A model generated the notes under the pieces. The model worked only from the letters and a program-made list of their open reading frames with translations. It searched no databases and was not told where the DNA came from. Made by a program: the position numbers and the translations under genes. From assembly GCF_021917145.1 (NCBI RefSeq), contig NC_061074.1, positions 5,155,837 through 5,219,836 on the forward strand: a stretch of DNA of 64,000 bases, written 5' to 3'. Origin of the DNA: Hypomesus transpacificus (Eukaryota > Chordata > Actinopteri > Osmeriformes > Osmeridae). Positions 48,001 through 58,262 of this stretch are shown here, in pieces (the stretch's first letter is position 1; every line of letters begins with the position of its first letter).

Positions 48001-51000
48001 AACAAATGTTTTGGATTAAAGGGTTCTGGAAAGCCTGCTTAGTGTGTGTTCAGTCAGCTTCTTGCTAAATATGTCATAACAACATCAAAGAAGTGTGGTA
48101 TCTAAAATAGATCTTATAACGTGTTGATGGATTAAAAGGTCAATGTTGGCTAACATACACACTCATGGAAAAGCGACGATTTGTTTGCATGAATCTAAAC
48201 TACGTATATAGGGAGTATTCATGACAAAGTCCATAATCAAACAGACTGTTCAGTTTGCACAAGTAGTTGTTATGGATTGTATTGTCAGCCACAGTTCATT
48301 TACTGTCAATTGACAATAAACTGTGACAACCAGCAGATAACTTGGATAAGAGAATCATATACTCTCTCTCTCTCTCTGTCTCTGTCTCTGTCTCTGTCTC
48401 TGTCTCTGTCTGGGTGTGTGTGTGGGTGTGTACACATGAACATGAGGAAGTGATAATACACGCTCACTGACTGGTTTCTCCTGTTTCTGCTGAGGGAACC
48501 TTCATATGCCAGAGGACAATTGTTCATAAAAAATTACTTGAAGTACATGAATAACATGAATTCTACATAAATACATAAATGCACAAAAAGCATGCATTCA
48601 GAAATGTGTGCAGGCACGTACAGCCTGGTTCTGCATGTCCTTCATTGATCAAGGAATCAATAAAAGATGGATCTTGTAACTTACTTCACACTTTAAGTAA
48701 CTCCTACTGTTCACTGCAGGATGACAAGAAAAAGAAGAAAAAGAAGAAGGAGGGTGAAAGGAAAGACTCTGTTTGGGACAACAGTGTCATAATAGATACT
48801 GGTATGTGAAACCCCAAACATCCCCAACCTCACTATCTCATCCCAAAGAATATAAATTAAGTCATGTTTATTATCACATCTAGCAAATTACTTTCTATGC
48901 AGGAGTCGAGGGATGCACAGATTCAACATCAATGCAAGGTCTGAAGGATAAGGTGAGCTTCTGACTTCAGCCTGGTCAAAGTGGTTAGAGTACTCAGTCA
49001 GAGTATCGTAACATGCAACTTGACCGGAACAATCATTCTCTACTCTGTCGTCCACAGGAGTCAGATAGTGAAAAAGACAAGAAGAAGAAGAAGAAGAAAA
49101 AGATGAAGAAGAAGAAAATGAAGAAGAGCAAGGTATGTGTACATTCAGACCTTTCGGAGGTGTCATGCTTTACCTAGAAGATGTCCACTTGGTCTAGTAG
49201 GCCCTCTAGTGGCACTGGAGGGCCACTGGCGTTGAAAAGCTGACTGAAATTATTGATTTGCTTTTTTCTCTGCTTCAGGATTCAAGCTCTTCATCTTTAT
49301 CATCTTCATCATCAGACAGCTCAGATAGTGAAGATAAGAAGAAGAAAAAGAAGAAGAAAAAGAAGAAGAAAAAGAAGACAAAGAGGAAGAGGGTAGGACA
49401 TGGTTAGAGAAATAAGGTTATTATTTTAATGTTGAAATGACAAAGCTGACAGTAACATTGTGTAGTGTGCTGTACAGTAAGTTTTCCAAGTCCAACATAT
49501 ACTAATGAAACTTATTAGTATCTGCATTATTTTTTATAAGCGTATTCATTTTCCCTCAGGATTCCAGCTCCTCATCCTCGTCCTCATCAGACAGTGAAGA
49601 TGAGAAGAAGAAAAAGAAGAAAAAGAAGAAGAAGCAGAAGACTAAGAAGGTACATGACAGCTGTGTGAACCTTGCATGATTGAACTCTTTGCAAATCTCA
49701 TGGTGTGTTTTCCCTTTTTTTCATACAGGATTCTAGTTCCTCCTCTTCCTCTTCCTCCTCCTCCTCTTCTTCCTCTTCCTCTGACAGTGACAAGGAAAAG
49801 AAAAAGGACAAGAAGAAGAAGAAAAAGAAGGAGACAAATGTAAGTTTTCCTTAAATCAAACAAATAAAATAAAACTGATGCACTGTAACAAAAATGATTT
49901 ACCCACCACAATAAAGCAGAGAAAGACATGGTAAAATTAGGACAAACCCCACTTTTTTACTTTTTTATAAATTGTATTAATTATATTCCAGTTATATTCC
50001 AATTATATTCTAATTATATTGAATTCCACTCTGTTGGGGAGCAGGGAGACGATGATGGCGGTGGCGAGTTGGACACCATGAGACAGACAGCAGATGGAGA
50101 GAAAAAGAAGAAGAAAGACAAGAAAAAGGAAAAGGTGGGGCCATTGAACTAATGGAAAGGATAGTTATGTTTTTAACAAGCGCTTGTTGTATGACGGCCT
50201 TGTTTCTAAGAAAACCTCCATTTAAAAAGGACAAAGCACCTTATGTTCTGCTTTTTTCTCAGGCCTCTTCCTCCTTGGGTATCTCTGAGGATGAGGATGC
50301 CAAGGTAAAATGTCACACTTATGGCTTATAGTAACATTTAGATCCACCACTTCAACTCGCAATTGCGTACTTCCTCATTTTAGAAAATAAATATGTTGAT
50401 TTGAGTGAGGACTTTTACCATATTATGATATCCTTTATCCGACAACACATCTCCTAATTTGTAATGCTATATCAGTGCAAAGCCAAAGAGGATGTGTCTG
50501 TTCTCGTGACAACGGCGGAAGGAGCTGAGGTCCACCCTGACGGAATCGATGCCGGACACCTGAGTGATGATGAGGCTGAAGGAGGGAAAGCGAAAGAGAA
50601 GAAAAAGAAGAAGTTAAAGAAGATGAAAAAGAAGAAGGTACAAATGTCCGTTCCTATAGGGTCTCAGACCCTGGTGAGTCAACAATGTGTGTGGGCACTG
50701 AAAGAGGGTTTGATGTTTGCGATCTTCATATTCTGCTGTAGGTTTCTGATGGTGATTCCTCAGACAGTGAGGATGACAAAGAGAAGACAAAGAAGAAGAA
50801 CAAGAACAAGAAGAAGAAGAACAAAAAGGTAGAAGTCGACAAATTTTTTTGCTTTAGGTTATAACATTTCCAAACTGGCGTTAGTTCAATCACTCCTTTG
50901 ATTTATTTTACTCCTAGGATTCCAGTTCCTCCTCATCCTCATCCTCTTCCTCATCATCCTCTTCCTCATCATCCTCTTCTTCTTCTTCTTCCTCTTCATC

Positions 51001-53979
51001 ATCCTCTGACAGTGAGGAGGAAAAAAAGAAGAAGAAAAAGAAGAAGGTTAGAAGGATAGACATTGAGTAACCTGACTGAGGTTTATTTCTTGTCCCTTAA
51101 AAGAGTCACATCAGGTTGTGTAGACGTGATTAATTTAGAACTTTCTGAACCCCCTATAGAAGGTCAGTTCCTCTGATGACAGCTCATCATCCTCATCTTC
51201 CTCCTCCTCTTCTTCAGATAGTGTAGATTACCGGGTAACTATCTTCCATCCGTTACGTTAGGTCACTTCTGAATTTGATTGTTAAATCGTTTTTATTTGT
51301 TATTATTTGTTGAAATAAACTTAGTTTCCTGATAGCAATCATAAATCAAATGCTCACTGTAAATAAAATAAATCTGATATCTGTTACTGTCGCAGGACTG
51401 TAATAAGCACAACCAATCATTGCATTCAGACCGAATATAATGATTGAAAGGCATTGTGACCAAATGCATTGATTGGACAGCCTACTTGCCTTTCTTTCTC
51501 CCGGCAGTAGCCAGGCAACACATTCATGTGTTTTGGGGGAGTGGGAGTGAAGGGAGAGGTTAAGATATTTTGGGTTTGATGCTTTCAAACTCAAGCCAAA
51601 ATGGCTAGTTTCGCAAAACCAACCTGCCTTTAATGTTGATTGACTAGTCAGATTGCTTGTAATTTATCTTTGTGCACCATTTGTGACTTATTATGAGAGG
51701 TCTTCCTCAGACAAAGGACAAGAAAAAAGATAAAAAGAAGAAGAAAAAGGAGGACAAGAAGAAAAAGAAGAAAAAGGAAGACAAGAAGAAGAAAAAGAAG
51801 GATAAGAAAAAGAAAAAGGTAAGGATTGGATGGAGGGGAAAGACAGGGCATGTTAACCTCTGGACTGATTCTCATTCTCGATCAGAAATTTCCAGAAGAA
51901 CATAAAAACTGTAGTTCAGCAACTGCGTATTCAACATGACTTGCTTCTTCTCCTCTCTGTCCCTCAGGATGACTCTTCATCAGACAGTGAGGATGACAAA
52001 AAGAAAAAGAAGAAGAAAAAAAAGATGAAGAAGAAAAAAGTTTGTGACCAAAGCAAATCTTGGCCCTAGGTCTTCCACAAGACATACATAGGTTGTGTCA
52101 TGTTGTTTAGTTTTCACTGTATTTCATCAATGTTTATCTGTCTCAGGATTCAGATGACGATTCAGATTGCGAGAAAGAAAAGAAGAAAAAGAAGATGAAG
52201 AAGAAAAAGGTGTGTGACCAAAGCAAACATGGAACCTAGGTCTCCCATAGGACATACATGGGTTGTGATGTTAAACTAGTTTTGTCTGTGTATGCTCATC
52301 ATCATCATCCAAGTTTGTTTGTCTCAGGATTCAGATGACGATTCAGATAGCGAGAAAGAAAAGAAGAAAAAGAAGAAGAAAAAGATGAAGAAAAAAAAGG
52401 TGGGTCCCATTTGCATTTGTTTGGACACCCAGTGTGATAAATCTCAAATAAAATATTAAGAAACCTCTTGAATGTAGGATTCCAGCTCATCTGACAGTGA
52501 AAAAGACAAGAAGAAGAAGAAGAAGAAGAAGAAGAAAAAGAAGGATAAGATGAAAAAAAAGAAGAGAAGCAAGAAGAAGAAAAAGGTGAGCACCACATAA
52601 GTTTGTTAGGGCTGTTTAATGTTGTCCAGAGTGGTCAAACGTGTACAAAATATTTTGATCAATGACCACCTCTTGAATGTAGGATTCCAGCTCATCTGAC
52701 AGTGAAGATGAGAAGAAGAAGAAGAAGAAGAAAAAGAAGAAGGTATATATTTTTTTCTAGTCGTGTCACATGTGAAACTATTATAATTACCATTGAACTC
52801 GTTTGTACAGTAGGCGTGGCTTAGCTAGTCAAAAAGTAAAACCAATGTTCTCTTGTGCCAAGGCATCATCTGATAGCGAGGAGGACAAGAACAAGAAACA
52901 TAAGAAAAAGAACAAGGATAAAAAGAAGAAGGATAAGAAGAAGAAGAAGGACAAGAAGAAGGAAAAGGTGAGAAGCATCTTAAATGAAGGTTTATTACGA
53001 GCAGCGACTAAGCGTAGAGTAGACTGATGTTTGAACGTGAGGGATGTAGAGTGATGCATGTTCTACCTTGGGTCATCAGGGAGGATGGTAGCGTTAAAGG
53101 TTTCACTCTTTTTTCCATTTAGGATTCCTCATCGTCAAGCAGTGAGGATGATAAGAAAAAGAAAAAGGTGAGTGCAAGAGTGGTACATGCATTAACTTGT
53201 CGCTGTACCCAAGTACATGTAAGGGTATTCGATTCTGAGCATACTCTTTGTTTGCCCTAGGATGACTCCTCCTCAGGAAGTGATGAGGTCAAAAAGAACA
53301 AGAAAGTAAGGCTGGGTGCAAGGTTATGTGAATATACATCAATATTTCTACATGAATTGGTAGACACAAATGACACTGTACAGTCTCATTTGGAGTATAA
53401 TTTGCTCTTTTCAGCATTCTAGTGGCTCAGATGGAGAAACAGAGATGAAGAAGACGAAAAAGGTAGCAAGTGAATATCTGTTGGTAGAGGGAGGGGCAAG
53501 TCTGTTTGACTCTCCTCTGAATGTGTCCTAGGATAGGAGACCAAATATATGACAACCACTTGCGTGGGTCAAAAATCCTCTGTCATATGTACATTTATAT
53601 CTTGAATCAACTTGCCTTGTAGGACTTCCCTGATAAGGATGGAGAGGTGAAGAAAGACTGTGACTTGCCAGGCGGTCCTGTTAGCAGCTATTGTGCGTTT
53701 GGCAAATCCAGTGATCGGCCTGAAGTTACCCCCGTGAAGCCCAAACCCACTCTGGACCCACTGCCGATGCCCAAATCCAACTCCCGTTATGAGTCACTGA
53801 TGAGCTCCTCTTCCTCCCTCAATCCCAAAGACGGCAGCCCCTCCACCAGGCCCCGCAGCCCCATGGAGTCACTAATGGGAAATCCCCCCAGGGTCAGAGG
53901 AGCTGGGGGCGTGGCTGGGAGGAGCACAGTGCTCTCGTCCAGCGACCTGCTCAGGGGCCCTAAGCCCTATCAGCCTTAA
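45001..53979 (+). CDS. Uncharacterised Lys/Ser/Asp-rich protein encoded by a tandem exon array (26 exons seen, 5' exon not found)
   Basis: I do not recognise this gene. Exons: 45001-45170, 45279-45380, 46440-46517, 48720-48801, 48903-48952, 49058-49132, 49279-49392, 49560-49649, 49729-49839, 50045-50134, 50263-50304, 50476-50637, 50742-50828, 50918-51046, 51160-51234, 51711-51818, 51968-52039, 52147-52209, 52328-52399, 52478-52585, 52683-52742, 52863-52967, 53123-53167, 53261-53305, 53415-53462, 53623-53979. Each has an AG acceptor and GT donor, and all join in one frame to TAA, giving 845 residues. Except for one phase-1 pair, all internal borders are phase 0. Most exons read Asp-Ser(n)-Asp-Ser-Glu-Asp then Lys(n), up to 29 Ser (50918) or 14 Lys (49279). 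The last exon differs: Pro/Ser-rich, with SRYESLMSSSSSL. There is no signal peptide or membrane helix. Alternating CK2-type acidic Ser and basic blocks resemble nucleolar Nopp140/NOLC1 in style only; a nuclear or nucleolar role is inference. Confidence 0.8.
46704..46736. other. Imperfect palindrome / hairpin in an intron of the Lys/Ser gene
   Basis: Outer arms CGGATCA and TGATCCG and inner arms CTTCG and CGAAG flank a CTAT loop, with a small asymmetric bulge (GAC against CT). Function unknown. Confidence 0.6.
48365..48412. repeat. CTCTGT microsatellite in the intron before the exon at 48720
   Basis: A CT run changes to (CTCTGT)n. This 2.2-kb intron (46518-48719) otherwise shows nothing recognisable. 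Confidence 0.85.
51960..52327 (+). repeat. Exon-plus-intron tandem duplications within the Lys/Ser gene
   Basis: The exons at 51968, 52147 and 52328 and the introns after the first two are related. Both introns start g-t-k-tgtgaccaaagcaaa, then share cctaggtct-cc-a, gacatacat and ggttgtg. The exons at 52147 and 52328 both begin GATTCAGATGACGATTCAGA. The repeat unit is about 180 bp. Conservation of intron sequence indicates recent whole-unit duplication rather than convergence. Confidence 0.85.
52463..52742 (+). repeat. Second exon-plus-acceptor duplication in the Lys/Ser gene
   Basis: The exons at 52478 and 52683 share their 3' intron ends (cctcttgaatgtag) and exon starts (GATTCCAGCTCATCTGACAG). 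The identity crosses the splice site, again showing duplication of intron and exon together. Confidence 0.85.
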
Positions 53980-54382
53980 CACAAACAGATACATCTATAC
54001 AGAGGTATTAGCATGTATTGAGGTATCGAGGTGAAAAGAGATGGCATTCCTGGAACATATGGTTTAGGTTGTTTGTTAAATGTGGTGTTCATTTGTTGAC
54101 CTGAAATCAAATCAGAATGTGTTAAAGTTTGGCCTAGAAATTGAAAGAGATTGGTTTGATGACTGTAAAGTAATTATAACTAAATATAATTACCTGAAAT
54201 ATATTGCTGTAAAACCTGGTTAATCCAATGTATAGATGTCATTGCATACTGGTACAACATTTATGGTTGAAGACCCTTAATGTCTGGGCAGGATCCGTTG
54301 GATTGTGTACTGTAACTAAAGGGAATGTGACCTCGTTATGCAAGATAATCAACAATGTGTCAGAGTTAAAATGTTTGGCTAA

Positions 54383-54396
54383 ATTAAAGAATTAAA
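54383..54396 (+). terminator. Candidate polyadenylation signals (two ATTAAA) of the Lys/Ser gene
   Basis: ATTAAA at 54383-54388 and 54391-54396, about 400 bp after the TAA. This gives a short AT-rich 3'UTR (53980-54410) that ends before the next gene's start at 54769. Confidence 0.5.
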
Positions 54397-54768
54397 CAAG
54401 AAACGAATAGTGTTGTTTCTTATTGGTTTGTAAAGGTTTGTCGGTCATTAGGGTAAAAATTAAGCAACGTGTCAGAGCAGCATATAATAGTAATAGGCTA
54501 AGTTCTAAACTAATTTTCACCTGTCACTGGGCGTTCGCAATTCCAACCGTATCTATTACCTCCCACCTGTCTACCACCCTGTCGCACGTCATCGTTTTGT
54601 TTTCTAGGAACCCACCCATCTAGTTAACGTTCCAACGTAACAGCGAGGTGTGGTCAGCCAGGTGCCATCACGCTTCCTTGATAAACACCTACTTTAATTT
54701 CACCGTGACATTTCTACTGCGTTTTCGCTGAACAACTACACTGAGCAGTTGCTATTCTACTAGACACG

Positions 54769-55665
54769 ATGGATTTTGACCTTGCGTCAGGTACGTTTTC
54801 TTGTCTGTGGACCACGACAAAATGTTTGTGGCTCTTATTGTAGCATTATCAGCTGCAAACTTGAGGCCATGAGGTGTATAGTTTAACAGAATGAGAAGTT
54901 TGGAATACATACATTCTGGTCGAGCTACTTGGTCAACACAAAAGTTTGACCCATGGAGTAATGTTAATTACAACACATCTAGTCAATGTTTAAATGTTAT
55001 TTAAACTTGTAGTTTATTTAACACATTTAAAAATAAATATGTTATGAAACGGTACTGAAAAGCTATTCGTGGATTATTTTCATCAAAGTGGAGAACCTAG
55101 GTAGTAACATCAGTGTCTTCTGTTTTTAGCTGTGGGAAAGGATGAAGTGAAGAAGGAAGACGCCTCTGGCCAGGAGCAGCAGTTCTCCTTTGGCTTTGGG
55201 AAGAAGGACAAAGACAAGAGCAAGGACAAGGTACTGTAGAACTGTGACATGCCTTTTCAGCGTCAATAAAAAACTTGCTCTTGACTGCGTTTTAAATACT
55301 AGAAACTCATAATTCCAGCAGTGGAAAGGTTTTACATGTAGTAGCGGTGATACTTCAAGTTAGGACACTATTCACGCATACAATATTAATAACCATACGC
55401 TACACGCGTAGGCTGCACGTCTTCACTATGTCTGCATCTGTGTTGCATTCAGAGTGACTGCAAAGGCAAGGACAAGGACCACAAGGATAAAGACCACAGC
55501 AAGAAGGACAAGGAGCACAAGGATAAAGACCACAAGAAGGAGCACAAGGATAAAGGCCACAAGAAGGAGCACAAAGACAAGGATCACAAGAAGAAGGACA
55601 AGAAGCACAAACCTGGAGGACACAAGTCAGGCTCAGGCTCCTCTTCTTCTTCTGACAGTGATTAG
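54769..55665 (+). CDS. Small Lys/His/Asp-rich hydrophilic protein, complete, 111 aa, 3 coding exons
   Basis: I do not recognise this gene. Exons 54769-54790, 55130-55230 and 55453-55665 join in frame. The protein starts MDFDLASAVGKDEVKKEDAS, then QFSFGFGKKDKDKSKDK. A repeat region follows of KDKDH, KDKEH, KKEH and KDKGH units (about residues 45-95), and the end is GSGSSSSSDSD. It has no signal peptide or membrane segment and is predicted disordered and strongly basic with about 15 His. The charged K/H/D repeats recall dehydrin-like or metal-binding low-complexity proteins only in composition. The TAG is the last codon of its exon, with a donor (TAG|gtaatt) right after it. A likely non-coding last exon starts near 56466 (tttcag) and reaches AATAAA at 56602-56607. 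The Ser-Asp tail and Lys richness resemble the gene just upstream. Confidence 0.78.
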
Positions 55666-56465
55666 GTAATTGGGGGCTCTGTGGAAACGTCTGTCATTTT
55701 AAAATTGTGAATTGAAAGGAGAAGGGTGGTTGAATGAGATGGAGACTTGACTAACATGCTGAACACAGGTCACTCATTAGGTAAACAAATCCATGGGGAA
55801 CATGCAACTCCATCACCAGTCGTAAACTGACTTCTTGCACTGATCCAGTGTGCCAGTGATGTGGTAATGAGTGCTCACACACATTCTGGAAGTAGATCTT
55901 AATCCAATGGTTTAAAAATAAGATATCAGTTAAGTGTAGAATGTAACCTAACCAGTCCCAAGCACAAAGCTTTGTGGTACAAAGGTTGCCCCCTCACCTT
56001 TGGGCGTAGGGGCAGATTGTGAGGTGGGGTGAAAGGAACAGGTCTGACTCGTTTTATAAGGGTGAAGGCTCCCTCCAGTCTGATGGGTGTGGCACTATCA
56101 GCTGCTAGATAAACATACCTGTCCACGTGAACACTTGTAAATACCTTTTGACTATGGTTACATGAGATGTGACGAAATGGGAGAGCATTCGTAATGGCGA
56201 CTCAAACCCTCATTCATTGGGTGTGTATAAGTCAGATAGCAGCGATGGGATGGTAATGCAGGGGTGTTGACTGCTGTAAGCACACAGCCTTCTCTGGTGT
56301 GGCCATCATGCTCCTGTACTTTGTATTATCATGGTCATGGCAGAAAAAAAATGGGCAACATTTCAACAGTTCATGGACCAGCTCATTTGCATTTGATGTG
56401 CAACGCACAAAAGGCTTTATATATGCTTGAATTTGTACCTAACTCACTGTTCCTTGTCATTTCAG
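55666..56465 (+). other. Intron in the 3'UTR of the small Lys/His/Asp gene
   Basis: The donor gtaatt lies directly after the stop and the acceptor tttcag at 56460-56465. No coding region was seen. If this intron is not spliced, the whole interval is 3'UTR. Confidence 0.5.
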
Positions 56466-56601
56466 AAGACTGAATTCATCACAGTTGAGCATCTGCAGTT
56501 TGAAAGCTCAGATGTTCCACAATGACGCCGTTCTTGCTTCACTATTTTCTTGTTGTTTATGCTGATTTATATATGCTGATATAATGTGAATACTAATGCC
56601 A

Positions 56602-56607
56602 AATAAA
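56602..56607 (+). terminator. Polyadenylation signal (AATAAA) of the small Lys/His/Asp gene
   Basis: AATAAA follows a short AT-rich final exon. Confidence 0.6.
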
Positions 56608-56941
56608 CAAGGATTACACATGGGCTGGTGTGGGTTTTTCACTCTCACAATAACACTGCTGAGTGAAGGGTCTCATGTCAATGTCGAAGGGTAATGTACC
56701 ATAGGGTCTAATAAGACTTAGGATGGAGTAGAACAAATAATAAAAAAGTGCTATTGAAGACTGCAGCCCTGTAGACAAGGAGGCAAAACGGTACAAAAAC
56801 TGAACTGATGTCAGCAAAACTGATAAACAACCCTGGTGTCTCACTCATGCCCCCTCCCCAACTGAACCCCCGTGATACAGGCTCCAGCCAAGGTAAACCA
56901 CTCCCCAGGACTGAACTACAAGTAATTTTAACATGTATGCA

Positions 56942-57133
56942 GAGGGGTCAGATGGCTGAGCGGTTAGGGAGTCGGACTATTAGAAGGTTGTTGGTTCGAT
57001 TCCCGGCTGTGCAAAATGACGTTGTGTCCTTGGGCAAGGCACTTCACCCTACTTGCCTCAGGGAGAATGTCCCTGTACTTACTGTTAGTCGCTCTGGATA
57101 AGAGCGTCTGCTAAATGACTAAATGTAAATGTA
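56942..57133 (+). mobile_element. tRNA-derived SINE (V-SINE-like) with target duplication
   Basis: The head is tRNA-like, with A box TGGCTGAGCGGTTAGGGAG and B box GGTTCGATTCC. The central conserved block is TGTCCTTGGGCAAGGCACTT, and the tail GCTCTGGATAAGAGCGTCTG plus CTAAATG is widespread in fish genomes. The 9-bp direct repeat ATGTATGCA flanks it exactly (56933-56941 and 57134-57142). Confidence 0.92.
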
Positions 57134-57959
57134 ATGTATGCACAGCTCAAGCAGGCATTAAATAATCACAAGTTACATAACAAAAATGTTCACATGTAAT
57201 CGTTACAAAAAAAACAATACAGTTCCGTAAACATTTTTGAATGCTGTACCAAAGAATATCCACAAAAAAATAAATACAACTCAGTGAACCTGGCCACCCT
57301 TGGCCCCCCTACGTCACAAAAGGTCCGGAAATAAGCGACAGTTAGACGCCGGTAAGCTCAACAACACCAAAGAACACAGTACTTAAAATAGATAACTGCA
57401 CACTCGTGGACTGACCTTATATGCTTATTAATCAACCGATAATCAATGTGTATTGAGCTGATTACATTTATGGGTTTTGTTTTGTGTATATTTAGCTTCG
57501 ACAATGTAACGTTAGCATCCATTTCCCAGTGACGAATCGGGTGGAAATTTCTCCTTTCTATCGAGTACGTCACAGTCATCCACAAGAGGGCAATGTTTGC
57601 CAATTAAATGCTAAATTATGATGTTGAAACATTGTTACAGTTATATCTGGAAAATAGTGGAGATATGAAGACGGATGTAAACACTTTAAAGCGTTACCTC
57701 GATTCCATCTCATATAGCCTCCTAAAAAGGTCTGTCACTGCACCGTGAGATCTGTGCTTCCTTCTGAATCTTTTGTATTTTGAGGAGAATGCGTGGGATA
57801 AAAGATGAGGCATGGAAAGTTGTCCATATACCGAACTAACCTGAGCTGCTGAGTCACGGTTGAGTTTATTCATACTAGCCAGCCTACATCTAAAGCACTC
57901 AGGAAACAACAGAGCAATCCAGATTCCCCATGTTCGATTTCCAACGTTCCCCACGTTCG

Positions 57960-58262
57960 AATTTAATTAGATAAAAATGATTTTACGCAGCCCCGTTTGA
58001 TTGGAATTCTCTGGCTGAAACTACAAAACGTGGTGTCTGTGGAACATTTTAAATGCATTATTCACCATCTAAAAGATGAATTGATGATTTGTAATAGTTT
58101 TAGTACTGTAAATGTTTCTGTTTTCTGTTTTTTGTTTATTCAAACTAGGCTGTGTATATATTTCTGACTTCTGACAATCTTCGCCAGGACACACCTGTAA
58201 AATAGATTTTCTAATCTCAGAGAGGTCTTTCTGGTTAAATAAAGGTTATAATAATGAATATG
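57960..58262 (+). mobile_element. Probable LINE 3' end (decayed)
   Basis: The region ends with GCCAGGACACACCTGTAAAA, a TAATCTCAGAG block, and TGGTTAAATAAAGGTTATAA. This is the type of tail found at the 3' ends of fish non-LTR elements. Upstream, two overlapping frames read WNSLAETTKRG and FKCIIHHLKDELM, like the C-terminus of a reverse transcriptase ORF with a frameshift. The 5' limit is uncertain. Confidence 0.5.

Noticed and set aside
45001-53979. Assignment as NOLC1/Nopp140, triadin or cylicin
   Set aside because: Only composition matches. The C-terminal exon lacks the SRP40/NOLC1 C-terminal domain as I know it, there is no membrane helix as in triadin, and the exon structure is not that of cylicins.
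56942-57010. tRNA gene
   Set aside because: The A and B boxes are present, but the sequence continues into a SINE core and tail with flanking target duplications. It is a SINE head, not a functional tRNA gene.
57694-57954. 86-residue minus-strand frame beginning MGNVGNRTWG
   Set aside because: No splice context, homology or promoter was recognised, and it sits beside a LINE fragment. It is not supported as a gene.
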